From NCBI RefSeq assembly GCF_042477335.2, contig NC_091255.1, positions 27,940,501-28,004,500 on the forward strand: a stretch of 64,000 bases of DNA, given 5' to 3'. The first letter of the stretch is position 1. Each line of letters begins with the position of its first letter. The position numbers and the translations under genes are program-made. The notes below the pieces were generated by a model. The model saw nothing but the letters and a program-made list of their open reading frames with translations, did no database searches and had not been told where the DNA came from. This document shows, piece by piece, positions 56,001 to 62,819 of the stretch. Origin of the DNA: Ovis canadensis. Its lineage: Eukaryota > Chordata > Mammalia > Artiodactyla > Bovidae.

Positions 56001-56862
56001 TGGAGATGTCTAAGAGGGAGGCAAAAAAAACAGGGATTTCCAAGTGTCTCCAACCCCAGGACTGCAGGGGTCTCTCCCAGCCCCGAGGCCCTGCTTGGGC
56101 CTCGGGTGGGCGGGGAGTTGTGGGCGGGCACATGGGTCGAGGTGTCAGCCCACGGCCCTCCTCCCTTTCCGGTAGCCAGGCCACCTGGGCCAGAGTCTGC
56201 TGGGAGCTCCAGGTGCCTGGGCCACTGGCCAGGCTCCTGTCCTCATCCAAGAGCCTGCCAAATGCTCTCTCAGGGGAGTTACAACAGGAGGGATTAAGGG
56301 GTATACATGGCACAGATTACCATCACAGCCGCTAATCCTGAGAATAGAAAATGGGACAAGGAAGAAGGGATCGCAGCCTTCAGGGAGGCACTGAAGAATA
56401 TGCAAACCAGTCCTCTGCCCACCTCTGTGGAACACTAAGGGCCAAAGCACACGGGGAGGACGGAACCGGTGGACCAGGGACTGGGGCTGGGCCTGGAGGC
56501 TCAGCTGCCAAGTCTGGGATCACCTCTGAGGGTCTCACTCTGACTCCACAAGTGGTCTGCTCCCTCCCAGGGCTGCCTGCCCACACAGACAAGTCACCCA
56601 GATGCCCACCCCCCTGGGGGTCCACCACTCCTGATCACCATGGTCCACTGCCTCTCTCCCAAAGCTCTTCCTCGCCCCCACCTGTGTCCCTGGACCCCAG
56701 CGTCCACCAGGCTGTCCAGCCTGCATCTATCTGGGCAAGGGAGGAAGGGGCTTCCCGCACCCGAGTGACTCACTGACCTTTACCGCCCCTGTGAGGGCCT
56801 GGGGAGACTCATTCCCGTGCTTGCCCGGGCTGTGACGTTTGGGGTCATCCTGTGTCACTGGA
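25955..56862 (-). CDS. NOS2: Inducible nitric oxide synthase, coding exons 3-27 (5' end outside window)
   Basis: Calcium-independent homodimeric haem/flavin enzyme that makes NO and citrulline from arginine, NADPH and O2. Twenty-five exons join in frame to 1117 residues plus stop (human total 1153). In order they show CKSKSC zinc site (exon 5), NAPRCIGR haem-thiolate cysteine (exon 6), GWYMGTEVG substrate region (exon 10), ADWIWLVPP tetrahydrobiopterin/dimer region (exon 12), basic calmodulin-binding linker (exons 13-14), FATETGRSE and [11 protein letters not shown] loops (exons 14-15), [11 protein letters not shown] motif (exon 22), [12 protein letters not shown] (exon 24) and [12 protein letters not shown] (exon 26) NADPH motifs. 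Exon 3 starts in phase 2 and needs an upstream exon. No disabling change was seen, so the gene looks functional. Confidence 0.96.
26310..26512 (+). mobile_element. BovB/ART2A-family 3' piece in NOS2 last intron
   Basis: 'ttggaaaagaccctgatgcc' to 'gacacaactgagcgactgaa'. Confidence 0.8.
26855..27049 (-). CDS. NOS2: NOS2 exon 26, NADPH-binding end
   Basis: 65 codons with [22 protein letters not shown] and [12 protein letters not shown]; this is the NADPH adenine side of the reductase. Phase 0 on both sides, donor AAG|gtagga. Confidence 0.95.
27050..27921. other. NOS2 intron 25, no feature recognised
   Basis: Non-coding between exons 26 and 25; nothing recognised before the SINE at 27922. Confidence 0.5.
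27922..28082 (-). mobile_element. CHR-type tRNA SINE
   Basis: 'tatttggctgcactgggtct', 'ccctgaccagggatcaaac' and 'accaggcaagtccc' are its reverse-strand marks. Confidence 0.75.
28212..28360 (-). CDS. NOS2: NOS2 exon 25, NADPH-binding
   Basis: Encodes [20 protein letters not shown]...[23 protein letters not shown] is the NADPH ribose-contact motif. Acceptor cttgcag, donor AAG|gtaaat. Confidence 0.95.
28676..28797 (-). CDS. NOS2: NOS2 exon 24, NADPH pyrophosphate loop
   Basis: Encodes [20 protein letters not shown] then [32 protein letters not shown] is the NADPH-binding loop. Acceptor cccctcag, donor AAAG|gtgtaa. Confidence 0.95.
29256..29343 (-). CDS. NOS2: NOS2 exon 23, FAD domain
   Basis: Encodes [20 protein letters not shown]...PCFVR. 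GVCSTWL is the FAD-binding segment. Acceptor cttgcag, donor AAG|gtaggc. Confidence 0.94.
29747..29930 (-). mobile_element. Bov-tA SINE in NOS2 intron 22
   Basis: Reverse orientation: 'gtccatgggattctccaggc', 'ggatctttccaacccaggga'. It is sense with respect to NOS2. Confidence 0.85.
30148..30355 (-). CDS. NOS2: NOS2 exon 22, FAD isoalloxazine site
   Basis: 69 codons plus one base, with PSDYNKWKF at the start and [13 protein letters not shown], the RxYSxxS FAD motif. Acceptor ctttcag, donor CGAG|gtgagg. Confidence 0.95.
30574..30688. repeat. Two-copy tandem duplication, about 57-bp unit
   Basis: 'gggcagcagtcaaat.tttatc' to 'tttggaatcatat' occurs twice in a row with a few differences. Confidence 0.7.
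30688..30812 (+). mobile_element. Bov-tA SINE, 3' half
   Basis: 'ggagaaggaaatagcaaccc' to 'ggacatgactgagcgactaa'; 'ttggaatcata' flanks both sides as a target duplication. Confidence 0.8.
31068..31260 (+). mobile_element. Dimeric Bov-tA SINE with perfect 15-bp target duplication
   Basis: Two units, 31068-31185 and 31186-31260. AGTGCCTTTGCAAAG is repeated exactly at 31053-31067 and 31261-31275. Confidence 0.88.
31698..31861 (-). CDS. NOS2: NOS2 exon 21, FAD/linker domain
   Basis: Encodes [20 protein letters not shown]...[10 protein letters not shown] with the [15 protein letters not shown] helix of the connecting domain. Donor CAG|gtgaag. Confidence 0.94.
32417..32630 (+). mobile_element. Bov-tA SINE in NOS2 intron 20
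   Basis: Full-length blocks; flanking 'atagcccag' is seen on both sides. Confidence 0.87.
32681..32896 (+). mobile_element. Bov-tA SINE, first arm of inverted pair
   Basis: From 'gggcttccctggtagctcag' to 'acacaactgagcgacttcac'; 'tatacagatggt' flanks it. Confidence 0.88.
32906..33121 (-). mobile_element. Bov-tA SINE, second arm of inverted pair
   Basis: Reverse copy, from 'tttagtcgctaagttgtgtc' to 'gagccacccgggaagcccc', only about 10 bases from the forward copy. Confidence 0.88.
33475..33656 (-). CDS. NOS2: NOS2 exon 20, FAD/linker domain
   Basis: 60 codons with [20 protein letters not shown] and [13 protein letters not shown]. It reads GVFPCNQ where human has GVCPGNQ. Acceptor cttctccag, donor AATG|gtgagc. 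Confidence 0.94.
34393..34625 (+). mobile_element. CHR-type tRNA SINE close to NOS2 exon 19
   Basis: 'gggacctccctggtggtcca', 'atgcgctgcaactatcagag' and 'ccaaaaataaatgaa' tail. Confidence 0.8.
34674..34752 (-). CDS. NOS2: NOS2 exon 19
   Basis: Encodes [20 protein letters not shown] then QSPKS, joining the flavodoxin-like and FAD domains. Acceptor attccacag, donor TCCAG|gtagag. A CHR-type SINE ends about 50 bases past the donor. Confidence 0.93.
35553..35800 (+). mobile_element. Bov-tA SINE with (CA)n tail
   Basis: Typical blocks; the tail is 'taacacacacgtgcagatac'. Confidence 0.85.
35889..36021 (-). CDS. NOS2: NOS2 exon 18
   Basis: Encodes [20 protein letters not shown]...EPLDLNK, the segment after the FMN domain. 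Acceptor catccag, donor AAAG|gtattg. Confidence 0.94.
36808..36982 (-). CDS. NOS2: NOS2 exon 17, FMN domain
   Basis: 58 codons, including [20 protein letters not shown] and [17 protein letters not shown], a core FMN-binding part of the flavodoxin-like fold. Acceptor ctggcag, donor AAG|gtcggt. Confidence 0.95.
37338..37387 (-). CDS. NOS2: NOS2 exon 16
   Basis: Short 50-nt exon encoding [16 protein letters not shown], a helix of the FMN domain. Acceptor ttcctag, donor TTCCG|gtaatg. Confidence 0.93.
37760..37950 (+). mobile_element. Bov-tA SINE
   Basis: Shortened copy lacking part of the middle ('ccaggaagggaatggttacc'). Confidence 0.82.
38537..38641 (-). CDS. NOS2: NOS2 exon 15, FMN loop
   Basis: 35 codons (VLCMDQYRL...[19 protein letters not shown]). 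TSTFGNGD contacts FMN. Both edges in phase 0. Confidence 0.95.
38642..39493. other. NOS2 intron 14, no feature recognised
   Basis: Non-coding between exons 15 and 14; no clear repeat noticed. Confidence 0.45.
39494..39638 (-). CDS. NOS2: NOS2 exon 14, calmodulin linker end and FMN phosphate loop
   Basis: Encodes [20 protein letters not shown], the hydrophobic half of the calmodulin site, then [14 protein letters not shown], the FMN phosphate loop, to CAFNPK. Acceptor cccacag, donor AAG|gtagct. Confidence 0.95.
39807..40025 (+). mobile_element. Bov-tA SINE
   Basis: 'cggtaaagaacccatctgcc' to 'agacgcgactgaagtgactt'. Confidence 0.83.
40080..40245 (-). mobile_element. CHR-type tRNA SINE
   Basis: 'gcagggatcaaacccacgca' and 'gtcctaaccactgggctgcc' on the plus strand mark a reverse copy. 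Confidence 0.75.
40322..40404 (-). CDS. NOS2: NOS2 exon 13, calmodulin-binding linker
   Basis: Encodes [20 protein letters not shown] then IRFKVLI, the basic half of the tight calmodulin-binding helix. Acceptor ttttctgaag, donor AA|gtaagt in phase 2. Confidence 0.93.
41317..41380. repeat. (CA)n/(CGCA)n microsatellite
   Basis: Imperfect ACACAC/ACGCACGC run about 55 bases from the exon 12 donor. Confidence 0.85.
41437..41631 (-). CDS. NOS2: NOS2 exon 12, pterin/dimer region
   Basis: 65 codons, starting [19 protein letters not shown] and containing [20 protein letters not shown] and FYYYQ. This region contacts tetrahydrobiopterin and the dimer partner. Its acceptor gatttag closes a GC-AG intron. 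Confidence 0.95.
42347..42640 (+). mobile_element. CHR-type tRNA SINE
   Basis: 'gcaactactgagcccatgtg' and 'aacccgatgaaagcctgtgc' with an A-rich tail. Confidence 0.8.
42897..42960. repeat. Two-copy tandem duplication, about 32 bp
   Basis: 'ttagagacagcttctaagag' and 'ttagagacagcttctaagaa', each followed by 'aggtgagtt'. Confidence 0.8.
43096..43318 (+). mobile_element. Bov-tA SINE
   Basis: 'gggcttccctggtggctcag' to 'gacacaactgagcaactaac'. Confidence 0.86.
43424..43668 (+). mobile_element. CHR-type tRNA SINE with poly(A)
   Basis: 'ggacttccctggtggtccag' start and a 17-base A run at the end. Confidence 0.83.
44690..45010 (+). mobile_element. CHR-type tRNA SINE, long copy
   Basis: 'cttctctggtgctccagtgg', 'ccatgctccacgataagaga' and 'gcacagcaacgaggaccca'. 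Confidence 0.82.
45361..45570 (+). mobile_element. Bov-tA SINE
   Basis: 'gggcttccctggtggctcag' to 'gacatgactgaagcaactta'; 'caatggttt' flanks both sides. Confidence 0.87.
46044..46145 (-). CDS. NOS2: NOS2 exon 11 (GC donor)
   Basis: 34 codons ([20 protein letters not shown]...HSFQ), phase 0 on both sides. The donor reads CAG|gcatgt; the nearest GT, four bases on, would break the frame. Confidence 0.94.
46239..46413 (-). CDS. NOS2: NOS2 exon 10, arginine-binding region
   Basis: 58 codons with [20 protein letters not shown] and [20 protein letters not shown]. The glutamate in GTEVG is the substrate guanidinium anchor in the family. Acceptor ctaccag, donor GAG|gtaatg. Confidence 0.96.
46640..46960 (+). 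repeat. MIR element
   Basis: 'ttcaagttctgcctgactga', 'gctgtgtgaccttcagatat' and related MIR text upstream of NOS2 exon 10. Confidence 0.6.
47013..47420 (+). mobile_element. CHR SINE interrupted by a nested Bov-tA
   Basis: CHR halves at 47013-47164 and 47356-47420 (poly-A end) surround a Bov-tA at 47165-47355. 'agagtc' sits at both junctions. Confidence 0.75.
48125..48264 (-). CDS. NOS2: NOS2 exon 9
   Basis: Encodes [20 protein letters not shown] then [29 protein letters not shown] differs from human KYGRFDVVP. Acceptor ccccag, donor CAG|gtaagc. Confidence 0.95.
48356..48497 (-). CDS. NOS2: NOS2 exon 8
   Basis: 47 codons ([20 protein letters not shown]...SVEFTQ). The acceptor cttgggaaag|G is weak, without a good pyrimidine run. 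Donor CAG|gtacca. Confidence 0.93.
48717..48742 (-). repeat. G-run on the NOS2 strand
   Basis: The minus strand reads two long G runs split by single C bases, about 220 bases upstream of the exon 8 acceptor; it could form a G-quadruplex in RNA. Confidence 0.6.
49447..49538 (-). CDS. NOS2: NOS2 exon 7
   Basis: Encodes [20 protein letters not shown] then [10 protein letters not shown]. Acceptor gcgcag, donor CAG|gtgcgt, ending in phase 2. Confidence 0.94.
49910..50121 (-). mobile_element. Bov-tA SINE in NOS2 intron 6
   Basis: Reverse copy from 'ttgtttaggcgctaagttgc' to 'gagccacccaggaagccc'. Confidence 0.86.
50483..50645 (-). CDS. NOS2: NOS2 exon 6, haem-ligand exon
   Basis: 54 codons with [20 protein letters not shown] then [15 protein letters not shown]; the cysteine is the proximal haem thiolate. 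Acceptor cccgcag. The donor CAG|gtcgat is weak at +3 and +5. Confidence 0.95.
50646..52747. other. NOS2 intron 5, left part
   Basis: Non-coding; a MIR-like piece near 52490-52710 only. No exon or promoter signal recognised. Confidence 0.5.
52748..53050 (+). mobile_element. CHR-type tRNA SINE
   Basis: 'gggcttccctggtggtctag', 'ggccacaactactgagccca' and an A-rich tail. Confidence 0.83.
53155..53345 (+). repeat. MER5A-like piece
   Basis: 'ttgcctccggagcttttaaa' and 'aagctgatgcccttgcccag' resemble the MER5A family. Confidence 0.45.
54253..54401 (-). CDS. NOS2: NOS2 exon 5, zinc site
   Basis: Encodes [20 protein letters not shown] then [16 protein letters not shown] and [11 protein letters not shown]. 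The two cysteines of CKSKSC form the intersubunit zinc tetrathiolate site. Acceptor cttccag, donor GA|gtaagg. Confidence 0.95.
54655..54881 (-). mobile_element. Bov-tA SINE in NOS2 intron 4
   Basis: Reverse copy, 'ctcagttgggtctgactctt' to 'gagccaccagggaagtccc'. Confidence 0.85.
55660..55868 (+). mobile_element. CHR-type tRNA SINE against the NOS2 exon 4 donor
   Basis: 'gggacttccttggtggtcta' to an A-rich tail ending less than 20 bases from the donor at 55885-55886. Confidence 0.82.
55887..56009 (-). CDS. NOS2: NOS2 exon 4
   Basis: 41 codons ([20 protein letters not shown] then [21 protein letters not shown]), the N-terminal hook region. Acceptor cctcttag, donor GGG|gtgagc. A CHR-type SINE tail ends about 20 bases past the donor. 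Confidence 0.94.
56778..56862 (-). CDS. NOS2: NOS2 exon 3, most upstream conserved exon seen
   Basis: Starts with a phase-2 T, then [20 protein letters not shown] and QALTGAVK, aligning to human PVTQDDLQYH... Acceptor ccttttgcag, donor AAG|gtcagt. It needs an upstream exon ending in AG (serine codon). Confidence 0.94.
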
Positions 56863-57597
56863 CTGCAAAAGGAAACAGCTCTCCTGAGATGGAGTGTCCG
56901 AGGGCAGAGAGGGAACTCGGGGTCGCCTCGGCCGGCCCTCATTCGACAAAGCGGGGAGTGAGGTCTAGCAGGTGGGAGTGAGCGCCATGGTTTCCAGCCG
57001 GCGCGGTGGAGGGGCAGCCTCTGCATCATCACCATCCTCCTTCCTCTTCTCCCCTCACCTGCCCCCCAACAAAGCCAAAGAGCCAAGAGGGGAGCTGAGC
57101 CAAAGTTAACAGGCCAAAGGGTGGCCCACAGAGTCCCCGTGAAGATGAATCCCTTAGAAGGCAAGCGCAGACAAGGTACAGAGAGGAGCTGGCAGAGAAC
57201 AGCTCCTCCAACCCCGCCCTCCCAGGCCAGTATTGCCCGCCACCCCACCCACTCCCTCTTTGGGACTTAAGCTTTTTTTCTCTAAAGCACTTGGTTCATC
57301 CTGGTTTATTTATTTATTCTAAAATTTGATTATGGAAAATGTTAAACAGACACAATTAGAGAGAAGAGTGTAATAAACCCCTGTAAGCCTGTCACCCAGA
57401 TTCAGCCCAATTAAACAATTATTAACCCACGGCCAATTCTGTTTCAACATTACTCTCCCAGCCTTCGTTCTCATTTTAAAGCAAGTCTGAGACATCATGC
57501 CATCCATAAATATCTCAGTATTTCTAGAAGATAAGGATACTTTAAAAATATATTGGTTATATTTGCTTGAAAACAACAGATTTAAAAGAATTTAACT

Positions 57598-57740
57598 TGG
57601 GACTTCCCTAGTGGTCCAGTGGCTGGGACTCTGAGCTTCCAATGCAGGGGGCCGGGGGCTCAATCCCCTGGTCAGGGAACTAGATCCCACATGTTGCCAC
57701 TAAGACCCAGCGAAGCCAAATAAATATTTTTAAAAAGAAG
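57598..57740 (+). mobile_element. CHR-type tRNA SINE
   Basis: 'gggacttccctagtggtcca' to 'cagcgaagccaaataaatat'. Confidence 0.82.
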
Positions 57741-58092
57741 AATTTAGCCTATCGTTTGAAGAAGAAAAAGCCCTGATAGTCTGAAATCACTCAGAAACCA
57801 CTGGTTCTGGTTTGGGATTTTAGGATTGCTCTCCCTACATATCCTACAGAGAACAGAAGGTGTGAGCACCCTTCTAATAGTCACACCCCACACATGCCTC
57901 CCCTGCGGCATCTCAGGAGGAAAGCTTATTGTGTCCCACATTCTCTACAGTCTTTTCTAGGGTGCGCACACATCCCAGGGGAAAGGTGATTACAGAGTAC
58001 TACAGAGGTCGCTCATTTTCCACCCTTATACACATTTGTGATATGGGAAAACGACAAATGAGTGTGTGCTGTTTTGTTATTAGAAAAAGTAA

Positions 58093-58480
58093 TGACCATT
58101 TTGAACTGTGGTGTTGGAGGAGACTCCTGAGAGTCCCTTGGACTGCAAGGAGATCCAACCAGTTCATTCTGAAGGAGATCAGCCCTGGTTGTTCTTTGGA
58201 AGGAATGATGCTAAAGCTGAAACTCCAGTACTTTGGCCACCTCATATGAAGAGTTGACTCATTGGAAAAGACTCTGATGCTGGGAGGGATCGGGGGCAGG
58301 AGGAGAAGGGGACGACAGAGGATGAGATGGCTGGATGGCATCACTGACTCGATGGACGTGAGTCTGAGTGAACTCCGGGAGTTGGTGATGGACAGGGAGG
58401 CCTGGCGTGATGCGATTCATGGGGTCGCAAAGAGTCGGACATGACTGAGAGACTGAACTGAACTGAACTGAATGACCATT
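58093..58480 (+). mobile_element. BovB/ART2A-family 3' element
   Basis: Complete 3' module, 'ttttgaactgtggtgttgga' to the (CTGAA)n end at 58455-58472; it looks young. Confidence 0.88.
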
Positions 58481-58486
58481 TACATC

Positions 58487-58705
58487 GTGCTGTGCTGTGC
58501 TCAGTCACTCAGTTGTGTTGGACTCTTTGCAATCCCATGGACAGTAGCCCACCAGGCTCCTCTGTCCATGGGGATTCTCCAGGCAAGAATACTAGAGTGG
58601 GCTGCCATGCCCTCCTCCAGGAGATCTTCCTGACCCAGGGATCAAATCCAGGTCTCCCACATTGCAGGCAAATTCTTCACCCTCTGAGCCACCAGGGACA
58701 ACTGT
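58487..58705 (-). mobile_element. Bov-tA SINE
   Basis: Reverse copy directly after the BovB/ART2A element, 'gtcactcagttgtgttggac' to 'gagccaccagggaca'. Confidence 0.86.
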
Positions 58706-59139
58706 TTACATTAGCATTATGTAATTAACTACATATATTATATGGTTGCATTGTATGATTTATAACTATAAAGAGACAGTGTCCCTTTAAGAGAAAATGA
58801 GTATGTATCAGAAAGCATCTTCAAAAAAAAAAAAAAAAGAAAGCATCTTCATTCTGATTCAGGTGATTCAGTAGGCCTATACCACGCCCTCCCTGTGACT
58901 GGCTATCGTCACCCCACTGGTCTGGTCTGGTGTGCCCCACCAGAAAAGAAGCCAATACAGGGAAATCTGGACACTCAGAACAGGTAAGCCGTGACTGAGT
59001 TGTCATCATGGGGCTGCTTACGCGGGAAGATGTTTTGAGGCTGGGGTCCTCAGGGAGGCAATGCCTTACTGCTCTTCTCAAGCTTTTACCATTACCCCCC
59101 ACCCCGTTCCACCGTTTCATTCTTGTTTCCTCTCCTTTA

Positions 59140-59290
59140 CTTCTGCCTGGTTGGATGGCATCCCTGACTCAATGAACATGAGTCTGAGCAAGCTCTGGGA
59201 GTTGGTGATGGACAGGGAAGCCTGGTGTGCTGCGGTCCATGGGGCTGTGAAGAGTCAGATACAACTGGGTTGCTGAACTGAACCGACAGA
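59140..59290 (+). mobile_element. BovB/ART2A-family 3' tip
   Basis: 'ggttggatggcatccctgac' to 'acaactgggttgctgaactg'. Confidence 0.78.
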
Positions 59291-59392
59291 ACTGGAGAAC
59301 CTGAGACGCTTACTGGTCTACAGTAACTTTTAGATTGAGAAACAACGTCCTTGTTCGCTTAGCAATACTATTGCCCCCCGATTTAAAATGTT

Positions 59393-59625
59393 GGGACTTC
59401 CCTGGTGACTCAGATGGTAAAGAATCCACCAGCAATGCAGGACACCCAGGTTCAATTTCTGGGTCGGGAAGATCCTCTGGAGAAGGGCACAGCTATCCAC
59501 TCTAGCATTCTTGCCTAGAGAATCCACGGACAGAGGAGCCTGGCGGGCTACAGTCCGTGGGGTTGCAAAGAGTCAGACATGACTGAGCAACACACACACA
59601 CACACACACACACACATTAAAAAGT
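59393..59625 (+). mobile_element. Bov-tA SINE with (CA)n tail
   Basis: 'gggacttccctggtgactca' to 'gacatgactgagcaacacac', then a pure CA run to about 59615. Confidence 0.85.
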
Positions 59626-60759
59626 TACCTAAAAATCCACTCTACCAATGGACTATATTGAGTCTGACCCTAGTGTCTATGGCTGGATTTTAGGAAGCAT
59701 CCAATTTCTTCACCATTATAAATAATGCCTCAAACTCTATACGTGAGCTGATGCTGGCTCTGTGTGCGTGTGAGTGTGTGTGTGTGTACAAAGGCATAGA
59801 AAAAAACCTGGGGTGGGGGGAATGCTAGCAAATATTAACAGTGATTAGCACTGATAAGATCACAGATGATTTGAAATTTTCTTTATCTGCATCTGTTTTT
59901 TCCAACTTTCTTCAGTGACTTCAATTCCCTCCGTAATTGGGAAATTTCTTTTTAACTTGAAACATGAATATACCGAGCTATGCACAGTCTCCTTTCTCCC
60001 CTAGTAAGCAGATTTCTTTGGGTTACTTGCTGGAAGATAAGGGTTCACCCAGAGGGTGAACATATCAAGGTTCTGGAATGCAGGTGTTCTCAGATGCTAG
60101 GCGGTGTCTGACTCTTTGGTTCTGAATACCTATTGCCAAATTATTGCGGTGCCCATCCAGACAACGCAATTTGGCTAAACCCACAGCTGTGCTGGGTCCT
60201 GCTTGATCCTTCCCGGGAACAGAGGACCCTAAGGATCTGGCATCAAAAGGAAAGCTGAAGTGCGGCTCTTGTTCAGACTCAGCACTGTCCACAGGTGCTC
60301 GAGTGACAGGACGCTGAGGTCAGAGCTGCAGTCGGTGGCTCCTTCCGGAGCTGATTCCCTTGCGGTCCCAACTTCGCCACAGGTGTCCATCTCTATATAC
60401 GGGTGGTGGGGCAGGGGTGGGGTGGGGCAGGAGGCATTCTGGAAAATGGATCTTACTTGTAAAACAAGAACCTCCTTGCTCTCTAACCCTATCTATCCTA
60501 ACGGGTGTTGCAGCCCCAGTGTTGAAAAATCTAGAAAGCTGCCAAGTGCTGAAACACCCACACAGCCCGCCCCCACACCTCTCAGGGGTGCATGTGGGGT
60601 TTCTCTGGGTCTTTATGGCTACTGAGTTGCAACCCCTTATGCGTTCTACACCAGGAAAAACTTTTAAGTAAATCCCCATCGGAATCCAACAGAGCGAATA
60701 TCCCAACCCTCCTATTTTCCCCAGAAAGCCGAGGCTCAGTGCGCACCGGGGTTAGCCTC

Positions 60760-61120
60760 CCTCCCAGGGTGGACCCCGGCCCGCGCAGTACCTGGCTCGG
60801 CGGAGGCGGCAGGCGGGCTGCGGCCGAAGGATCCTGCGGAGGAGCCGGCAGAGCCGGGGCCGGGCGGCCTCGCACGCGGCGCCCAGCCCCTCGCGCATGG
60901 CCCGGCGGTGGGCGCAGCTCGGAGGGCGCCCCGCGCCTCGCCGCGCTGGCCCCTTTATCGCCGCCGGATCCCGCAGCCCCCGCCCCGGGGCGGAGCGAGC
61001 AACTCGCTTTCATCCCGAGCCTGGATCCGGGCCAGTGTCTCCTCGGCCGGCGGCTGCCTGGTCCGGGCCGGGCGCCCCTCGCCCTGCGCCTCCGCTCCAG
61101 TGGGCGTCCGCGGGAAGGTA
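60760..61120 (-). promoter_or_regulatory. CpG-rich block, candidate alternative NOS2 promoter
   Basis: The only dense CpG block noticed in the window. On the minus strand it has GC boxes at about 60976-60996 (GGGGCGGGGG type), a TATA-like GATAAAG at 60953-60959, and an ATG about 55 bases further down. The intron around it is AT-richer and repeat-filled. It could also be a bidirectional promoter for a non-coding RNA. Confidence 0.55.
60792..60898 (-). CDS. Candidate alternative first coding exon of NOS2
   Basis: ATG at 60898-60896 with G at -3, then 35 codons plus AG before a GTACTG donor. The peptide starts MREGLGAACEAARP and is Arg/Leu/Ala rich. It ends in phase 2, so AG joins the T of NOS2 exon 3 (56862) to give serine, as the normal exon 2 does. 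The joined protein would be 1153 residues. I recognise no other gene here. Function and use are inferred; phase agreement alone has a one-in-three chance. Confidence 0.35.
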
Positions 61121-62562
61121 TGCCTTATGGATGCCACTGGACTGTCTCTGGGCTGAGACTCCGGCCTTGGGTTTGTTATTCCCCATGAAGGAACATTAAT
61201 GACCATCATAATAGCTCCCATTGTACGGTGCTTCATAGTTTACAAAGCAAACTTTCCTGTCCGTTATTTCATCTTCCCTTTATTACTCCACTCAAGAAGG
61301 CAATTCTATATCGTTATCCTCACTTGATAGGAAGCTCAGGGCCCAGAAAAGTGAAGGCTCTTGCTCAAGGCCTCACAGGAGCCCCAGGGCCCAGCTGAAG
61401 TTCTCCCACCTTCCAGGGCTGGCCCAGGAAGTACTATTTCTTTCCTGCACGTTCATTTCGATTCCAGGAAAGAAGCCCTAAAGACGTGCAGACATAGGGG
61501 GTGGGCTTTAGTGGGAGTCAGTGTGGCTGGCCAAGGGCTTCCTCAGGTCCCTTGGAAGCTCCTGGTCCTTATTACCTGGAAGGCGCAACGGGACCACGGA
61601 CCTTGCTCCCTCTGTGTGTTGCTCCTTATACCGGAGCCGGATAATTCCTAGGGTCCAGACAAAGGCAGGACAGCAGCCCTCGACCTCAGAGTACGGGAGC
61701 CTTCCTACGCATCCTCCAGCGTGTTTAATCCGAAACCCAAATTAACGTGGAAAGAGGATACATATTTATTCTGAGCCAACTGCAACCCACCTTGATTTTG
61801 TCCCAAATCCCATTTAACTTCACCTAGATGTTCTCAACATTTGCCTTTGTCTCTAAAACACAGGCCCACGAACGCCCCATGTTCACTTCCTAATCATTTG
61901 TTTTCGTAAAATATAGAACCATTTCTCACATACAAAGTCCTGGGTCTTATTACACCTGAATGGATTTTAAAATTACTTTTCCAAATCAAAACATATTAAT
62001 TGGCTCCCACTGCTTTCAGGATAAAATCCCCTTTGTACTGCAGCTTCCTCTTCCAGGAACATTCTCCCCACCCCCACCCCATCAGTGGGTGAAGTCCAGC
62101 TGGGCCTGCCTCCTCCCTAAAGCCCTCTCCCCATTCCCATCCCCCAACCCCCAACACGCTCCAGCCAGGCCAGGCCTCCTACAATATTCCCGGAATGGAT
62201 CCCAGCATCCCCCAGTTCTCCATTCATCCCCCTGTCTACCTCTCTGTCCACCCCACCCTAATTTATAACGCTCTTTAACGTTCCAATTTGTGTGTATTCT
62301 TCCCCAAGCCAGTGAGAAGGGTATCCTTCCCCCCGCCCTCTCGCCAGCAGTGGGAACTGGGTCTCTTTCCTCTGTGCCTTTCTCAGCCCAGCACCCACCA
62401 GGCCATCGGGGAGGGCCTGTATAGTGTCAAAGTTATGAGTCTGGACTTGGTTCAAGCCTCAACTCTTCCCCTTTCCAGATGTTGATTTCAAGTAAGTCCA
62501 CTCAACCTTGTAATATAAGGCTAATAATAATTCCTACCTCATTACTGTCCCAGTAATAGTGT
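61121..62562. other. Upstream flank of the CpG block
   Basis: No gene seen. MIR-like pieces lie near 61200-61400 and 62420-62550. Confidence 0.5.
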
Positions 62563-62762
62563 TAATCACTCGGTGGTGTCTGACTCTTTGTGACCCCATG
62601 GACTGTAGCCCACCCAGTTCCTCTGTCTGTGGGATTCTCCAGGCAAGAATACCGGAGTGGGTTGCCATTCCCTTCTCCAGGGGGTCTTCCTGACCCAGGG
62701 ATTGAACCCAGGGCTCCCTCATTGTGGGCAGAGTATTTACTGTCTGAGCCATCAGAAAGGAC
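62563..62762 (-). mobile_element. Bov-tA SINE, arm of inverted pair
   Basis: Reverse copy, 'cactcggtggtgtctgactc' to 'gagccatcagaaagg'. Confidence 0.84.
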
Positions 62763-62819
62763 AACACAGTAATAAGGACTTTCTAATCTATTCTGTTTAG
62801 CTGCTGTGTATGCAATTAA

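Noticed and set aside
57481-57500. ATGGCATGATG on the minus strand as the NOS2 start
   Set aside because: The frame stops after two codons and does not resemble the MACPW exon.
60897-61199. Plus-strand frame of 100 codons in the CpG block
   Set aside because: GC-rich composition gives long frames in several phases. It has no matching downstream exon and overlaps the candidate minus-strand promoter.
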